NCBI RefSeq assembly: GCF_002002735.1
Contig: NZ_MUNY01000045.1
Coordinates: forward strand, 224,284 to 288,283
Length of the DNA stretch: 64,000 nt
Origin: Algoriphagus sp. A40
GTDB taxonomy: Bacteria > Bacteroidota > Bacteroidia > Cytophagales > Cyclobacteriaceae
Direction: 5' to 3'
The position numbers and the translations under genes are program-made. Position 1 is the stretch's first letter; the number at the start of each line of letters is the position of its first letter. The notes beneath the pieces were generated by a model, which saw only the letters and a program-made list of their open reading frames with translations, was not told where the DNA came from and did no database searches. Shown in pieces: positions 53,797-62,871 of the stretch.

Positions 53797-55011
53797 TTAC
53801 AAAATGCCAAGTGGCGAAATAAATCCTACCGTAAATCTTCCGGTGTTATAATTTCTTGCCCCAAACCGATCCATAGCATAATCCGAATACTCATAGCTTC
53901 TGCCTACCCAGTTGGCAAAAAACTTCAAATTCAAGTCATCAAATGGATAAACTTCAACTGCTGGAATGAAGCCATAGGCATTTCGGATGTGCTCCTCCCC
54001 TGTTGTATTTTCGGGGTCATTGAAACTGTTTTTCCAATTGGAAATGTCCAGCATTCCGACAAAGGTTAGGTGAACTTTCGGGCTAACGATGTACCGGAGG
54101 TTAACCCAGTGGCCAATGTATAGGGTATTGGCTACAGAATAATTGTAAAGGTCATTGGGGATGGTTTCACTCACTACACCGGTTCGGTCCAATTGCTCAT
54201 CGCTCCATTTGAAATCATAGATGAATCTGAATTTGGGAGTGAGATTAAACTCGTTACCCAAAGCGATGTAATTCATGTTGGCACCGTTTCCGCTTGCATC
54301 CTGAGCTTCATTAAACAGGGAGTAAGACCAGATAGTCTTCACCTTTCCGTCAAACAAACTTCCTCTCCAGTTGGCTACAAAAGCCAAGGGAGCCTTTGAT
54401 TCGGTGAAATTTGGCTGCTGTCCGTACAATTCCTCAAAAGTCTTGGTTCTGGAATCCAAAATCTGAAGTGTCCATTGATTTTTGGTACTTGGTGTGTAGG
54501 TAAATCCGACACCTGTCAGGAAGTTGTCGGCATACTCCACAATATCCGAATATTCATAGATGTCAATTGGATTCCAGTCAAATTCCCAGGCCCCCCAATC
54601 GGCGCAAAGTTTTCCCGCCGAAACACTCCAGGATTTGGAGATATCCACTCTGATATAGGCCAAATCCACTGACCGGCTTATATTATCTAAGGACTCGGAA
54701 GTTTGTGCTCGGGTATAGCGATCCCGAAAACGGAAATACACCTTCTCGTGGATCTGTCCGCGAATCTCCAATCGGAATTGCTCATTCTTAAACTTGGACT
54801 GAGTATACTCTCCATCCACAAATTCATTTCTGAAAGCGAAATTCATGTTGGCAATCACGCTCACATTTTTTAGCAAGCCTTGCTTTTCTTCAGGGATCAG
54901 GGTCTTGTAGTAAGTAGTATCCCCCACCTGCCTTTCTGTTTTTTGAGCAAAAATCCAGGTTGGGAAAAGGAGGAATAAAACCATCCATTGGATTCTTTTT
55001 AATGATTTCAT
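53797..55011 (-). CDS. Outer-membrane porin in the asparagine/aspartate operon
   Basis: A 404-residue protein with a signal peptide (WMVLFLLFPTWIFAQ) and barrel strands such as FRLEIRGQIHEKVYFRFRDRY, AYIRVDISKSWSVSAGKL, DWGAWEFDWNPIDIYEYSD and a C-terminal RFTVGFISPLGIL. It belongs broadly to the OprO/OprP-like porins. It is 54 bp downstream of the exported aspartase. A role in passage of aspartate, asparagine or fumarate across the outer membrane is inferred from context. Confidence 0.78.
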   Translation of the reverse strand: MKSLKRIQWMVLFLLFPTWIFAQKTERQVGDTTYYKTLIPEEKQGLLKNVSVIANMNFAFRNEFVDGEYTQSKFKNEQFRLEIRGQIHEKVYFRFRDRYTRAQTSESLDNISRSVDLAYIRVDISKSWSVSAGKLCADWGAWEFDWNPIDIYEYSDIVEYADNFLTGVGFTYTPSTKNQWTLQILDSRTKTFEELYGQQPNFTESKAPLAFVANWRGSLFDGKVKTIWSYSLFNEAQDASGNGANMNYIALGNEFNLTPKFRFIYDFKWSDEQLDRTGVVSETIPNDLYNYSVANTLYIGHWVNLRYIVSPKVHLTFVGMLDISNWKNSFNDPENTTGEEHIRNAYGFIPAVEVYPFDDLNLKFFANWVGRSYEYSDYAMDRFGARNYNTGRFTVGFISPLGIL

Positions 55012-55065
55012 AGCTGTATCATTTAAAGTCTATAAGTGGAATAAGGTCTGAAATTTCATACCAAA

Positions 55066-56532
55066 TTATTTCTGTCCGGTAAGGGTAGCAGGATCCAATA
55101 ATTTTTTGATCTGATCTTCAGTCAGCAGTTTTTTCTCACGAATCAGTTCGAGGATTCCTTTTCCGCTTTCAAGAGCCTCTTTGGCCAGTTCAGTAGTCTT
55201 TTCATAGCCCAAAACCGGATTCAGCGCAGTTACGATCCCCACACTTCGTTCGATATAGCGCTTGGTCACATCCTCGTTGGCGGTAATTCCATCGATACAT
55301 TGTGTTCTGAAAAGCGGAAGAGTTTTGAAGAGCAAACCCTGGGACTCCATAATGGCAATGGCTTCTACAGGCTCATAGGCATTCAACTGAAGCAAGCCGG
55401 AATGAGCAGCCAAAGTCACTGTCATGTCATTCCCCATCACTTTGAAAGTCACTAAATTCATCAGTTCAGGCATGACTGGGTTTACTTTACCAGGCATGAT
55501 GGAGGAACCCGGCTGAAGTGCAGGAAGGTTGATTTCAAAAATCCCGGTTCTAGGTCCTGAAGCAAGGAAAATCAGGTCACTGCTTATTTTGGAAAGAGTC
55601 ACCGCGGTACTTTTCAGGGCTGAAGAATACATTACAAATCCCTGCTGACTGCTGGTGGCAGCGATGAGGTCTGCACTGAGATACATCGGCTTTCCGGTGA
55701 TCTGAGCCAAATGTTTGGCGCAATGTTCTGCATATCCGGGTGAAGCTGTAATTCCTGTTCCAATTGCAGTTGCGCCCATGTTTTGCTCATAGAGGTAAGC
55801 TTCCATGGATTTTAGGGATTTGATCTCGGCATCCAGTTGGTTTCCAAATGCATGAAACTCCTGCCCCAAAGTCATCGGGACAGCGTCCTGACCTTCAGTT
55901 CGGCCCATTTTCAGAATGTCTTTAAACTCCTCCCCTTTTGCGTGAAAGGACTTGGACAATTTTTCCAGCTCAGCAATCAGCTTGTCGTTATGAAGGAGTA
56001 ATCCGACTTTGATCGCTGTGGGATATACGTCATTTGTGGACTGTCCCATGTTCAGGTCATCGTGTGGCTCGATGATATCATATCTGCCTTTGGCATAGCC
56101 ACCCATTTCCAGGGCGATGTTTGCAATTACCTCATTTGCATTCATGTTGGCTGAGGTACCTGCACCGCCCTGATACATGTCCACCAAAAAGTGTTCATGG
56201 TATTTTCCATCAATTATGGCAAGGCAAGCCTTTTCGATAAGGGCTAACTTTTCTTTGCTCAATCGGCCATCCTCTGAATTTGCGCGAGCTGCAGCCAGTT
56301 TGACCATAGCATATCCCCGAACATAATCAGGGTAGAAACTAGTCTTAATACCGCTCACCTGAAAGTTTTCAAGTGCCCGGGCAGTCTGGACGCCGTAGTA
56401 GGCGTCAGCAGGGATCTGCTTTTCACCCAAAAGATCCTTCTCTGTCCGGGTCTGTTGTGCCTGTCCATACTGGATGCTTATCAGCATCAGCAGGGACAGT
56501 ATTTTTATGGGTAAACTTCTTTTCATCGTCAT
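55066..56532 (-). CDS. aspA: Exported aspartate ammonia-lyase
   Basis: A 488-residue aspartase of the fumarase/aspartase superfamily: AYYGVQTARALENFQVSG, GGAGTSANMNANEVIAN, DDLNMGQSTNDVYPTA and the signature loop GSSIMPGKVNP are complete. It converts L-aspartate to fumarate and ammonia. Unusually it begins with a signal peptide (SLPIKILSLLMLISIQYGQA, cleaved before QQTRTEKD), whereas typical aspartase is cytoplasmic. It is 91 bp downstream of an exported asparaginase, so both steps would occur in the periplasm. The start is MTM or M3. Confidence 0.9.
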   Translation of the reverse strand: MTMKRSLPIKILSLLMLISIQYGQAQQTRTEKDLLGEKQIPADAYYGVQTARALENFQVSGIKTSFYPDYVRGYAMVKLAAARANSEDGRLSKEKLALIEKACLAIIDGKYHEHFLVDMYQGGAGTSANMNANEVIANIALEMGGYAKGRYDIIEPHDDLNMGQSTNDVYPTAIKVGLLLHNDKLIAELEKLSKSFHAKGEEFKDILKMGRTEGQDAVPMTLGQEFHAFGNQLDAEIKSLKSMEAYLYEQNMGATAIGTGITASPGYAEHCAKHLAQITGKPMYLSADLIAATSSQQGFVMYSSALKSTAVTLSKISSDLIFLASGPRTGIFEINLPALQPGSSIMPGKVNPVMPELMNLVTFKVMGNDMTVTLAAHSGLLQLNAYEPVEAIAIMESQGLLFKTLPLFRTQCIDGITANEDVTKRYIERSVGIVTALNPVLGYEKTTELAKEALESGKGILELIREKKLLTEDQIKKLLDPATLTGQK

Positions 56533-56623
56533 GTGGTTAGGATTGAAATGCTGTAAAAAATCTCAGATCAAATGCGCCCAAGTAAAAACCAGGGCGCATT
56601 TGAAACAGGGATTTTAATGCTAA

Positions 56624-57676
56624 TTAATAAGTGAAAAATGCTTCCTGGAGCAGTTTTTTATCTTTTGAACGGGTAAGAGCAAGCATCAGCAATACTCTGG
56701 CTTTCTGGGGAGTCAGGTCATCGGAGACAATGGTTCCCAGTTCATCATCGTTGATTTCATCATGCAGCACCACTCGGCCTGACGGCGCGCGGCTGGCGCG
56801 GCAAACGATAATTCCTGCGGCCACTGCTCTTTTCACAGCATCCATATAGGCTTTGTTGAAGTTGCCATTTCCCACACCGGCAATCACAATTCCGTCGACT
56901 TTTTTGCTAATCAGAAAATCAATCTGGTCTGCAGGAGCATCTGCATACATCATGACAATTTCCACCCGTGGCAATTTGGTATCGACTGTCAATTGGATTG
57001 GCTTTGGAGGGTTGACTTCCCGCACTGCATTTGAATAGTACTCCACTCGACCATCATAAGCCGCACCGACTGGACCGGTATTGGGAGATCCAAAAGCATC
57101 GGTCTTGGTCGTACTCAACTTCATGACTTCTCTCGCATCATAAATACCCTCATTAAAGCTGACCAATACGCCGCGGCCCTTGGTTTCAGGATTAATTGCA
57201 ACCGTAATCGCATCGTAGAGATTTTTGGGTCCGTCCGCACTGATTGCGGTGGCCGGTCGCATGGAGCCTGTCAAGACAATCGGTTTGTCGGAAGCAACCA
57301 CCAGGTCCAGAAAGTATGCCGTTTCTTCCTGAGTATCGGTTCCGTGTGTGACCACAATGGCATCCGCTTCATTTTTGGCGAATATTTCATTGGCCCGAAT
57401 GGCCAGTTTTTTCCAAATATCAACTGTCATATCCTGGCTGCCCACTGATGCAATCTGTTCTCCACTGATAGTGGCGATCTTTTTTACAGAAGGAATGGTA
57501 CCAATGAGATCGTCAATCGGAATTTTCCCTGCCTCGTATCCTGCCCGGTCAGCAGATGCTCCGGCACCTGCAATAGTACCTCCCGTTGCCAAAATAATTA
57601 CCCGTGGTAATTGTGCCTGCGCAAATACCTGGACTGTAAGGACCAAGAGTATCAAAATCGAAACTAACTTTTTCAT
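56624..57676 (-). CDS. ansB: Periplasmic type II L-asparaginase
   Basis: A 350-residue asparaginase with a signal peptide (MKKLVSILILLVLTVQVFAQ). Catalytic motifs: VIILATGGTIAGAG with the nucleophilic Thr, and VVTHGTDTQEETAYFLD with the second Thr/Asp. Length and motifs are those of the high-affinity periplasmic EcAII-like group. It hydrolyses L-asparagine, and perhaps glutamine, to aspartate and ammonia. The product would be used by the exported aspartase encoded downstream. It lies 57 bp after the Dcu transporter gene. Confidence 0.93.
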   Translation of the reverse strand: MKKLVSILILLVLTVQVFAQAQLPRVIILATGGTIAGAGASADRAGYEAGKIPIDDLIGTIPSVKKIATISGEQIASVGSQDMTVDIWKKLAIRANEIFAKNEADAIVVTHGTDTQEETAYFLDLVVASDKPIVLTGSMRPATAISADGPKNLYDAITVAINPETKGRGVLVSFNEGIYDAREVMKLSTTKTDAFGSPNTGPVGAAYDGRVEYYSNAVREVNPPKPIQLTVDTKLPRVEIVMMYADAPADQIDFLISKKVDGIVIAGVGNGNFNKAYMDAVKRAVAAGIIVCRASRAPSGRVVLHDEINDDELGTIVSDDLTPQKARVLLMLALTRSKDKKLLQEAFFTY

Positions 57677-57733
57677 ATTTTCTTTGATTAAGATTTAATA
57701 ATGTGTTTTTAATTTGTGGCTTAGAGTTATTGA

Positions 57734-59086
57734 TTAAAATAAAAGAGACTGAATTAAAAGGCCTGCGAGAACAGCAACAGTGGTGGTAACCAAACCGGGT
57801 AACATAAAGCTGTGGTTCAGTACATATTTCCCGATTCGGGTTGTTCCGGTACGATCAAACTCGATTGCCATCAGCAGGGTTGGATATCCCGGAATAAAGA
57901 AATGTCCGTTGCATGCAGGGAAGAGTCCGATCAAATAGACGGGAGGCAATCCAAGCGCAAGCCCAAGAGGCATGAGCGCTTTGGCCGTCGATGCCTGGCT
58001 ATACAGCAGCATACTTAATACAAACAGCGCGATGGCAAATGACCAGGGATAGGAAGCCACCAAACTTCCGAGGGTTTCCTGAATGGCAGCAAAATTATTA
58101 TCCATAAAAGTTGCGCTCATCCATACCACCCCAAAAACTGCTATTGTCGCCTGACCTGCAGAGGAAAAAAGGCTCGCTTTGGTCACCTTACCTGCTGTTG
58201 TATTGGCAAACAAAATGATGAACCCAGTTGCTGCAAGCATGAGAATCATTATCATGGAAGGCATCAGCAAATGACCTGCTTCATTGACAGCGAACCCCGG
58301 ATGAAATCCTTCTTTGTTTCCAAATTCTGGGAGCAATTGGGGAAATGATCCAAAAATTACCACTGACAATACCGCAAGGGCGAAAATGACCACCGCTTTG
58401 ATGGCGCCTGGTGCCAATGTTGTGACTGTTCCCTGATCCTGTCCTTCCAAATTTTTGACAAATGCAGGGTCCTTCATTTTTTCAAGAAATTCAGGATCCT
58501 CACTGAGCTCCTTTCCCCGCTTCCACACAAACAATATCCCTACAAACATTCCTATCAAAGTAGCCGGAATCGCAATCATCAGAATATCAAAAAGCTTAAT
58601 TCCTGATGCAGCAAGTACTGTGAGCATGGCAGCCGCAGCGGCAGAAACCGGACTTGCGGTGATGGCCATGTAAGCCCCGATCACACTCATACTCAAGGCG
58701 CGTTCAGGACGGATTCTGTTTTTGATTGCCACTTCTGCGATGATGGGCATGATCGAATAAGAAATATGGGCTGTACCTGCAAAAAGAACAAAAGCATAAG
58801 TAATGAGCGGACCCAGAAATGTGATTTGCCGAGGATTGCTCCTTAGAATTTTTCCTGCAACCTGAACCAAATAATCCATCCCCCCTGCGGCTTGAAGCGC
58901 AGCAGCAGCTGTGACTACGCTCATGATAATCAGCATCACCTCCAAAGGTGGGTCAGAGGGGACGAGGCCAAATACAAAAATCATGACCAACAGGCCGATC
59001 ATACCCATCACTCCCAATCCGATCCCCGACATCCGAGCACCTATAAAAATGCAGATTAAGACGACGGCTAATTGAAGAAAAATCAT
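57734..59086 (-). CDS. dcuA: Dcu-family C4-dicarboxylate transporter
   Basis: A 450-residue inner-membrane protein with about ten or more hydrophobic helices, matching DcuA/DcuB: the N-terminus VVLICIFIGARMSGIGLGVMG, then AGTAHISYSIMPIIAEVAI and AYMAITASPVSAAAAAML, and late ACNGHFFIPGYPTLLMAI. The family exchanges aspartate, fumarate, malate and succinate. As the first gene of the operon with exported asparaginase and aspartase, it would import the fumarate made in the periplasm, possibly against succinate or aspartate. DcuA versus DcuB cannot be separated by eye. Confidence 0.9.
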   Translation of the reverse strand: MIFLQLAVVLICIFIGARMSGIGLGVMGMIGLLVMIFVFGLVPSDPPLEVMLIIMSVVTAAAALQAAGGMDYLVQVAGKILRSNPRQITFLGPLITYAFVLFAGTAHISYSIMPIIAEVAIKNRIRPERALSMSVIGAYMAITASPVSAAAAAMLTVLAASGIKLFDILMIAIPATLIGMFVGILFVWKRGKELSEDPEFLEKMKDPAFVKNLEGQDQGTVTTLAPGAIKAVVIFALAVLSVVIFGSFPQLLPEFGNKEGFHPGFAVNEAGHLLMPSMIMILMLAATGFIILFANTTAGKVTKASLFSSAGQATIAVFGVVWMSATFMDNNFAAIQETLGSLVASYPWSFAIALFVLSMLLYSQASTAKALMPLGLALGLPPVYLIGLFPACNGHFFIPGYPTLLMAIEFDRTGTTRIGKYVLNHSFMLPGLVTTTVAVLAGLLIQSLLF

Positions 59087-59545
59087 AATTACTGCTGGAT
59101 AAACTGATTAAAACACATCTACCTATTTTATTATTTCAAAAAGAAAAGAAATCCGAGCCGGTCCCTAATACACCACTTCTCCAGTCGAAAAGTCCTTATT
59201 TAACTATTAAAAAAGGATGATAAAAATCAGCTGTAAACAAAAAGTTTCTCATTCCAGAATTTATTAGTCAGTAAAAGTTTTTCCTTATCCAAACCTAAAT
59301 AGGGAAAGATGTAGTCGGGTGGGGAGGCCGATTACAAAAGGAGAAAGATTCAAATTTGATGAGGGGTCATGGCGGCATATAGGGAGCAAGAATTGCCAAA
59401 TGGTGGGCCTGAGAAACTTTTAAAGTAGTTTTATCTCCGCTTTTTTGGCTTAAGCCAAAAGGGCAAGCAGGAGCAAAGTTCCAAGCTTCTTTTTTAAGGC
59501 ATAAACCAATTCAGGTCTGCCAAAGTCATGGCTCACTTTTGGTGT
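59087..59545. other. 459-bp intergenic region with an 18-bp perfect palindrome
   Basis: The operon promoter for dcuA must lie here. TTTTGGCTTAAGCCAAAA at 59443-59460 is a perfect palindrome. It lies about 100 bp beyond the deacetylase stop (59546, - strand), so it may be that gene's terminator. No gene or RNA is evident in the rest. Confidence 0.5.
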
Positions 59546-60529
59546 TTATGTCATGACCAGTAATGGCTTAACTTTCTCCCCCAGGTTTTTCATGTGCAGG
59601 GATTCCATGCCGTATTTATCCCTAAGTTCCAGGTAATGGTTTATAACTTCATCCAATTCAAGCAGGGATTGCTCGGGGTCATTGCCGAAATTATGAGGAT
59701 GCCACCAGAGGTGGTAAATCTCTCCCAAGTTTGCGGTTAATTCCATTTCCCTTTTGATTCTGTTTAATCTCAAAGAATTCATCAGTCGATTATCCTTATT
59801 GAGTGGTCTTAAAATTCTGGATGCAGGAATGACTAAAGGTTCACCGGGGTAGGCCTGGATTTCAACTTGCTTATACGATGTCCTGTCTCCGATGCTGAAA
59901 AAGCAATCTGCAGATCTGAATAATTTCTTCGCCAGGTTTTCATTCTGGGTTTCCTGCCAATACCAGTTTTTAGGATTGCCCCGGACGTACTTGTAACCTT
60001 CTTCCAAACAAATGACGTGGTAGTGTTCATTGATGTGGTTTCGGGGGAATACCAGAGACTCAAGTGATACCCCAAACTTCTCTTTGGAAATTCTTTGAGT
60101 AGCCATAAGATCCTGGCGAAACTGCTCGGGACTTTGGCCACGCATCAAGGTATAGTAATGGGCAAAGGTGTGTGAGCCCAATTCCTGTCCCGGGGTATCC
60201 AGGATTTGGCGGATAAGTTCGGGAGCGAAATGGACTTCGGGTCGGATTCCGTTTTGCTTTGCCCATTCGTAAGCGGAAAAAGATTTGTTTCTGTAGGAGG
60301 GAATATACTTTGGGGAATATTCCTTCCATTCCTCCTCATTTTCGGCAAAGAGCATCCCCACTGTGGCCCAGGTAACCTCGATTCTATTTTTGGCAAACTT
60401 CTCCAACATCAAGGGTATTATTTTCCGGGTATTGGAAAAATACTCCGGCCTGAAGCGGGTACCTACCTTGTCAAAGATGCCCCAGAGGAGTTCGAAGTCG
60501 AGGGAGATGGTGAGGGTGCTTTTGTTCAT
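59546..60529 (-). CDS. Polysaccharide deacetylase (NodB-homology) family protein
   Basis: A 327-residue cytoplasmic-looking protein. The NodB fold opens with LTISLDFELLWGIFD (metal-binding Asp), has TWATVGMLF, the metal-binding GSHTFAHYYTLM and a final LWWHPHNFG. Family members remove acetyl groups from N-acetylated sugars. Its start codon is only 3 bp from a long heptad tract, so its promoter must lie within or beyond the repeats. With the glycosyltransferase 1 kb away it suggests a surface polysaccharide locus continuing past the right edge. Confidence 0.83.
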   Translation of the reverse strand: MNKSTLTISLDFELLWGIFDKVGTRFRPEYFSNTRKIIPLMLEKFAKNRIEVTWATVGMLFAENEEEWKEYSPKYIPSYRNKSFSAYEWAKQNGIRPEVHFAPELIRQILDTPGQELGSHTFAHYYTLMRGQSPEQFRQDLMATQRISKEKFGVSLESLVFPRNHINEHYHVICLEEGYKYVRGNPKNWYWQETQNENLAKKLFRSADCFFSIGDRTSYKQVEIQAYPGEPLVIPASRILRPLNKDNRLMNSLRLNRIKREMELTANLGEIYHLWWHPHNFGNDPEQSLLELDEVINHYLELRDKYGMESLHMKNLGEKVKPLLVMT

Positions 60530-60532
60530 TCG

Positions 60533-60689
60533 GAGATTAGAGAATTGAGATTGGGAGATTGGAGAATTGAGATTGGAGATTAGAGATTGGAGATTGAGAG
60601 ATTGAGAGATTGAGAGATTATGAAATTTTGAGATTTAGAGATTGGAGAATTGAGATTGAGAGATTAGAGATTGGAGATTGGAGATTGGG
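60533..60689. repeat. GAGATTG-type heptad tract
   Basis: About 157 bp of degenerate 7-nt units (GAGATTA, GAGAATT, GAGATTG, GAGATTG), with occasional 8-nt units (AGAGATTG). The tract separates the deacetylase start from the four-helix-bundle gene stop. A pyrimidine-rich tract of the complementary type lies on the other side of that gene. Confidence 0.85.
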
Positions 60690-60697
60690 ATGAGGTT

Positions 60698-61087
60698 CTA
60701 TTTTTTTAAGGAATTCAGATGTTCGCGTTTAAGATAAAAGATAAATCCGTTTAAAACCTTTATGGATTCAAGGACAAGGACTCTTAAGGAAGAATAAATT
60801 TCGTTGGAGATATATCCTTCATCTTTTGCCTCAATGAGATGATCAAGGATTTCACAAAGTGAACCTCTGGAATTGTAGTAAAACTTATTTGAATCAAGGT
60901 AATGGAACCTACCCCAGCCCTCTGCGATATTTGCTGTCGCAGACCTTGCCGCCCTGAGAAGCTGTGATTTAAGCTCAAATTTTTCAGAGTTAGGAAATAA
61001 TGGTAGAACGACTGTTCTGATCTCATTTTTCAATTTGTAAGCTATTTGCCAGCAATTTAGATCTTCAAAAGTTTCGGAACGTTCCAT
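60698..61087 (-). CDS. Four-helix-bundle protein (S23/IVP family)
   Basis: A 129-residue all-helical protein. Typical features are EDLNCWQIAYKLKNEI at the N-terminus, LKSQLLRAARSATANIAEGWGR in the second helix, FYYNSRGSLCEILDHL and a C-terminal helix ending LNGFIFYLK. The family includes proteins encoded in 23S rRNA intervening sequences and the Avd accessory protein of diversity-generating retroelements. No reverse transcriptase or template repeat is near, so it is not a DGR here. It is flanked by inverted heptad tracts. Function unknown. Confidence 0.87.
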   Translation of the reverse strand: MERSETFEDLNCWQIAYKLKNEIRTVVLPLFPNSEKFELKSQLLRAARSATANIAEGWGRFHYLDSNKFYYNSRGSLCEILDHLIEAKDEGYISNEIYSSLRVLVLESIKVLNGFIFYLKREHLNSLKK

Positions 61088-61194
61088 ATAATATCTCCAA
61101 AAAAAAAATTAAACTAATTCTTACTCTATACAGGCTTAAATTCTGGATTCATAGGTTTTTTGAGCTCGCACACTTCCCTATTTCCTTCCCCAAA

Positions 61195-61326
61195 TCTCAA
61201 GTCTCCTATTCTCTTTTCTCCTATTCACTTGTCTCTTATTCTCCTAGTCTCTAGTCTCTTATTCTCCCATTCTCTTATTCTCCTATTCTCTAGTCTCAAA
61301 TTCTCCGGTTCTCAAGTCTCTAAAAT
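61195..61326. repeat. CTC-rich 7-8-nt tract, inverted relative to 60533-60689
   Basis: Units such as CTCAAGT, CTCCTATT, CTCTAGT, CTCTTATT, CTCCCATT and CTCAAATT follow one another. On the opposite strand they read as GAG-rich heptads like those on the other side of the four-helix-bundle gene. The rest of the gap 61088-61509 shows no gene. Confidence 0.8.
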
Positions 61327-61509
61327 TAATCCCTCCGCCAACTCTCGATTTTTTTCTTCATCGAAAAAGCGGTTAAAGATCGGGTGAGACCAAGTTAAGA
61401 AAGCAAAAACACAATTTTTATTATCTCCCACTGTATCAATTTAAACGTTGTCAATTGGGCAGCAGACTTTGCAATTGTCGAAGAGCAGAAGCAATTTGCA
61501 GGCTGAGTT

Positions 61510-62847
61510 ATGCAAGAATATCCGCCCAAACGAATTAAAGTCCTCCACCTGATCAAAAGCCTTGGTCGGGGTGGTGCCGAAAAGCTCATCCCCGAAACTG
61601 CCCAGGTTCACGATCAAAGCAGGTTTGAGTTTCATTGCCTCTATTTTTACCATCAGAAAAACAATATTTCCGAGGAGCTGGAGCAGGCCGGGATTACAGT
61701 TCATCACTTTCCATCGGGGAATTTGGGTCTCTTTTTCCAGGTAAAAAAAGTCCGGGAATTTGTGGTCGAACAGGAGTTTGACTTAATCCACGCCCACTTA
61801 CCCTGGGCGGGCATTCTGTCCAGGTTTGTGGGCAGGAAATTGTCTATACCCATCGTCTATACCGAACATAATACCTGGGAAAGGTATAACCGGGTGTCCT
61901 ATTGGGGTAACCGGGTAACATTTAAGGAGCAGGATGTGGCCATTGCTGTATCCAATGAGGTGGCCTTGTCCATGCAGCTGAATTTCATTTGGGCCCCCTA
62001 TAGACGTGGAGGAAGGCTGAAGGTGAAAGTGATCCAGAATGGGGTGAATACGGAGGTTTTTAAAAAAGAAGTATCAAGTATTAAGCACCAAGAACCAAGA
62101 ACTAAGAATCAAGATTTAAGTATCAAGATTCAAGTATCAAGTATCAAGAATCAGGAAACAAGTATTGAGAAGCAAAAACCAAGAACCAAAAACCAAAAAC
62201 CAAGTAGCAAGAATCAATATCCAAGTATTGAGAGTGAGCTTAGAAGTATGGGGAAGGGTGATCTGGATAGCAATGAAGAGATGCGAAAAGCATTGGGTAT
62301 TCCGGAGGAAGCACCAGTGGTTGGCAAGGTTGCTGTTTTTCGGACCCAAAAGCGGTTGTGGCTTTGGGTGGAACTTGCTTTGGCCATTTTGAAAGAATGT
62401 CCGGAAACCCATTTTTTGCTGGTTGGGGACGGTGAATGGAGGGATAGAATCCTAAGCCAGATTCAGAAATCAGGGAAAGAGGCCAATTTTCACTGGGTTG
62501 GGGTACAAAAGCAAGTGATCCCCTACCTATCTCTGATGGATATATACCTGAGCAGTTCAGAGTTTGAAGGTTTGCCAATCGCCATGTTGGAGGCAATGTC
62601 CTGCGAGGTGCCGATAGTGGCTACCCGTGCCGGGGGAATCGGAGAGGTAATTCAGCATGGGGTACAGGGATATTTGTGTGAGATTGAGGATTGGGAGAAG
62701 TTGGGGGAATATGCGGTCCAGTTGATCCGGGATCCGGAACTTCGGCAAAGAATGGCAGTTTCGGCCAGGGATCGGGTGATTGAAAAATTCAGCATGAAGC
62801 GGATGGTTGGGGAGTTGGAAGGGATTTACCGGGACGTGGTGAGGTAG
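61510..62847 (+). CDS. Glycosyltransferase family 4 protein with an in-frame repeat insertion
   Basis: A 445-residue GT4/GT-B enzyme. The N-terminal domain has VLHLIKSLGRGGAEKLIPE and DLIHAHLPWAGILSRF. The C-terminal domain has VVGKVAVFRTQKRLWLW, HFLLVGDGEWRD and the EX7E-type SSSEFEGLPIAMLEAMSCEVP motif. Between the two domains (residues ~187-257), where relatives have a short linker, sits a Lys/Gln/Ser/Thr-rich stretch (SSIKNQ, RTKNQ, SIKIQ) encoded by a heptanucleotide repeat. The insertion keeps the frame. It probably builds a surface glycan. Confidence 0.87.
   Translation: MQEYPPKRIKVLHLIKSLGRGGAEKLIPETAQVHDQSRFEFHCLYFYHQKNNISEELEQAGITVHHFPSGNLGLFFQVKKVREFVVEQEFDLIHAHLPWAGILSRFVGRKLSIPIVYTEHNTWERYNRVSYWGNRVTFKEQDVAIAVSNEVALSMQLNFIWAPYRRGGRLKVKVIQNGVNTEVFKKEVSSIKHQEPRTKNQDLSIKIQVSSIKNQETSIEKQKPRTKNQKPSSKNQYPSIESELRSMGKGDLDSNEEMRKALGIPEEAPVVGKVAVFRTQKRLWLWVELALAILKECPETHFLLVGDGEWRDRILSQIQKSGKEANFHWVGVQKQVIPYLSLMDIYLSSSEFEGLPIAMLEAMSCEVPIVATRAGGIGEVIQHGVQGYLCEIEDWEKLGEYAVQLIRDPELRQRMAVSARDRVIEKFSMKRMVGELEGIYRDVVR
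62069..62236 (+). repeat. AAGNATC heptad array inside the glycosyltransferase gene
   Basis: Twenty-four consecutive 7-nt units can be read in register: AAGTATC, AAGTATT, AAGCACC, AAGAACC, AAGAACT, AAGAATC and so on, decaying after about 62229. Total 168 bp, a multiple of three, so the reading frame is kept. The same heptad family occurs in reverse orientation between fucose genes at 29785-29826. Confidence 0.9.
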
Positions 62848-62871
62848 GGTTTTCGGGTTGTCGGTTAGTCC

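Noticed and set aside
60698..61087. Possible diversity-generating retroelement because of the Avd-like four-helix-bundle protein
   Set aside because: No reverse transcriptase, template repeat or variable-repeat target gene is visible in the surrounding sequence.
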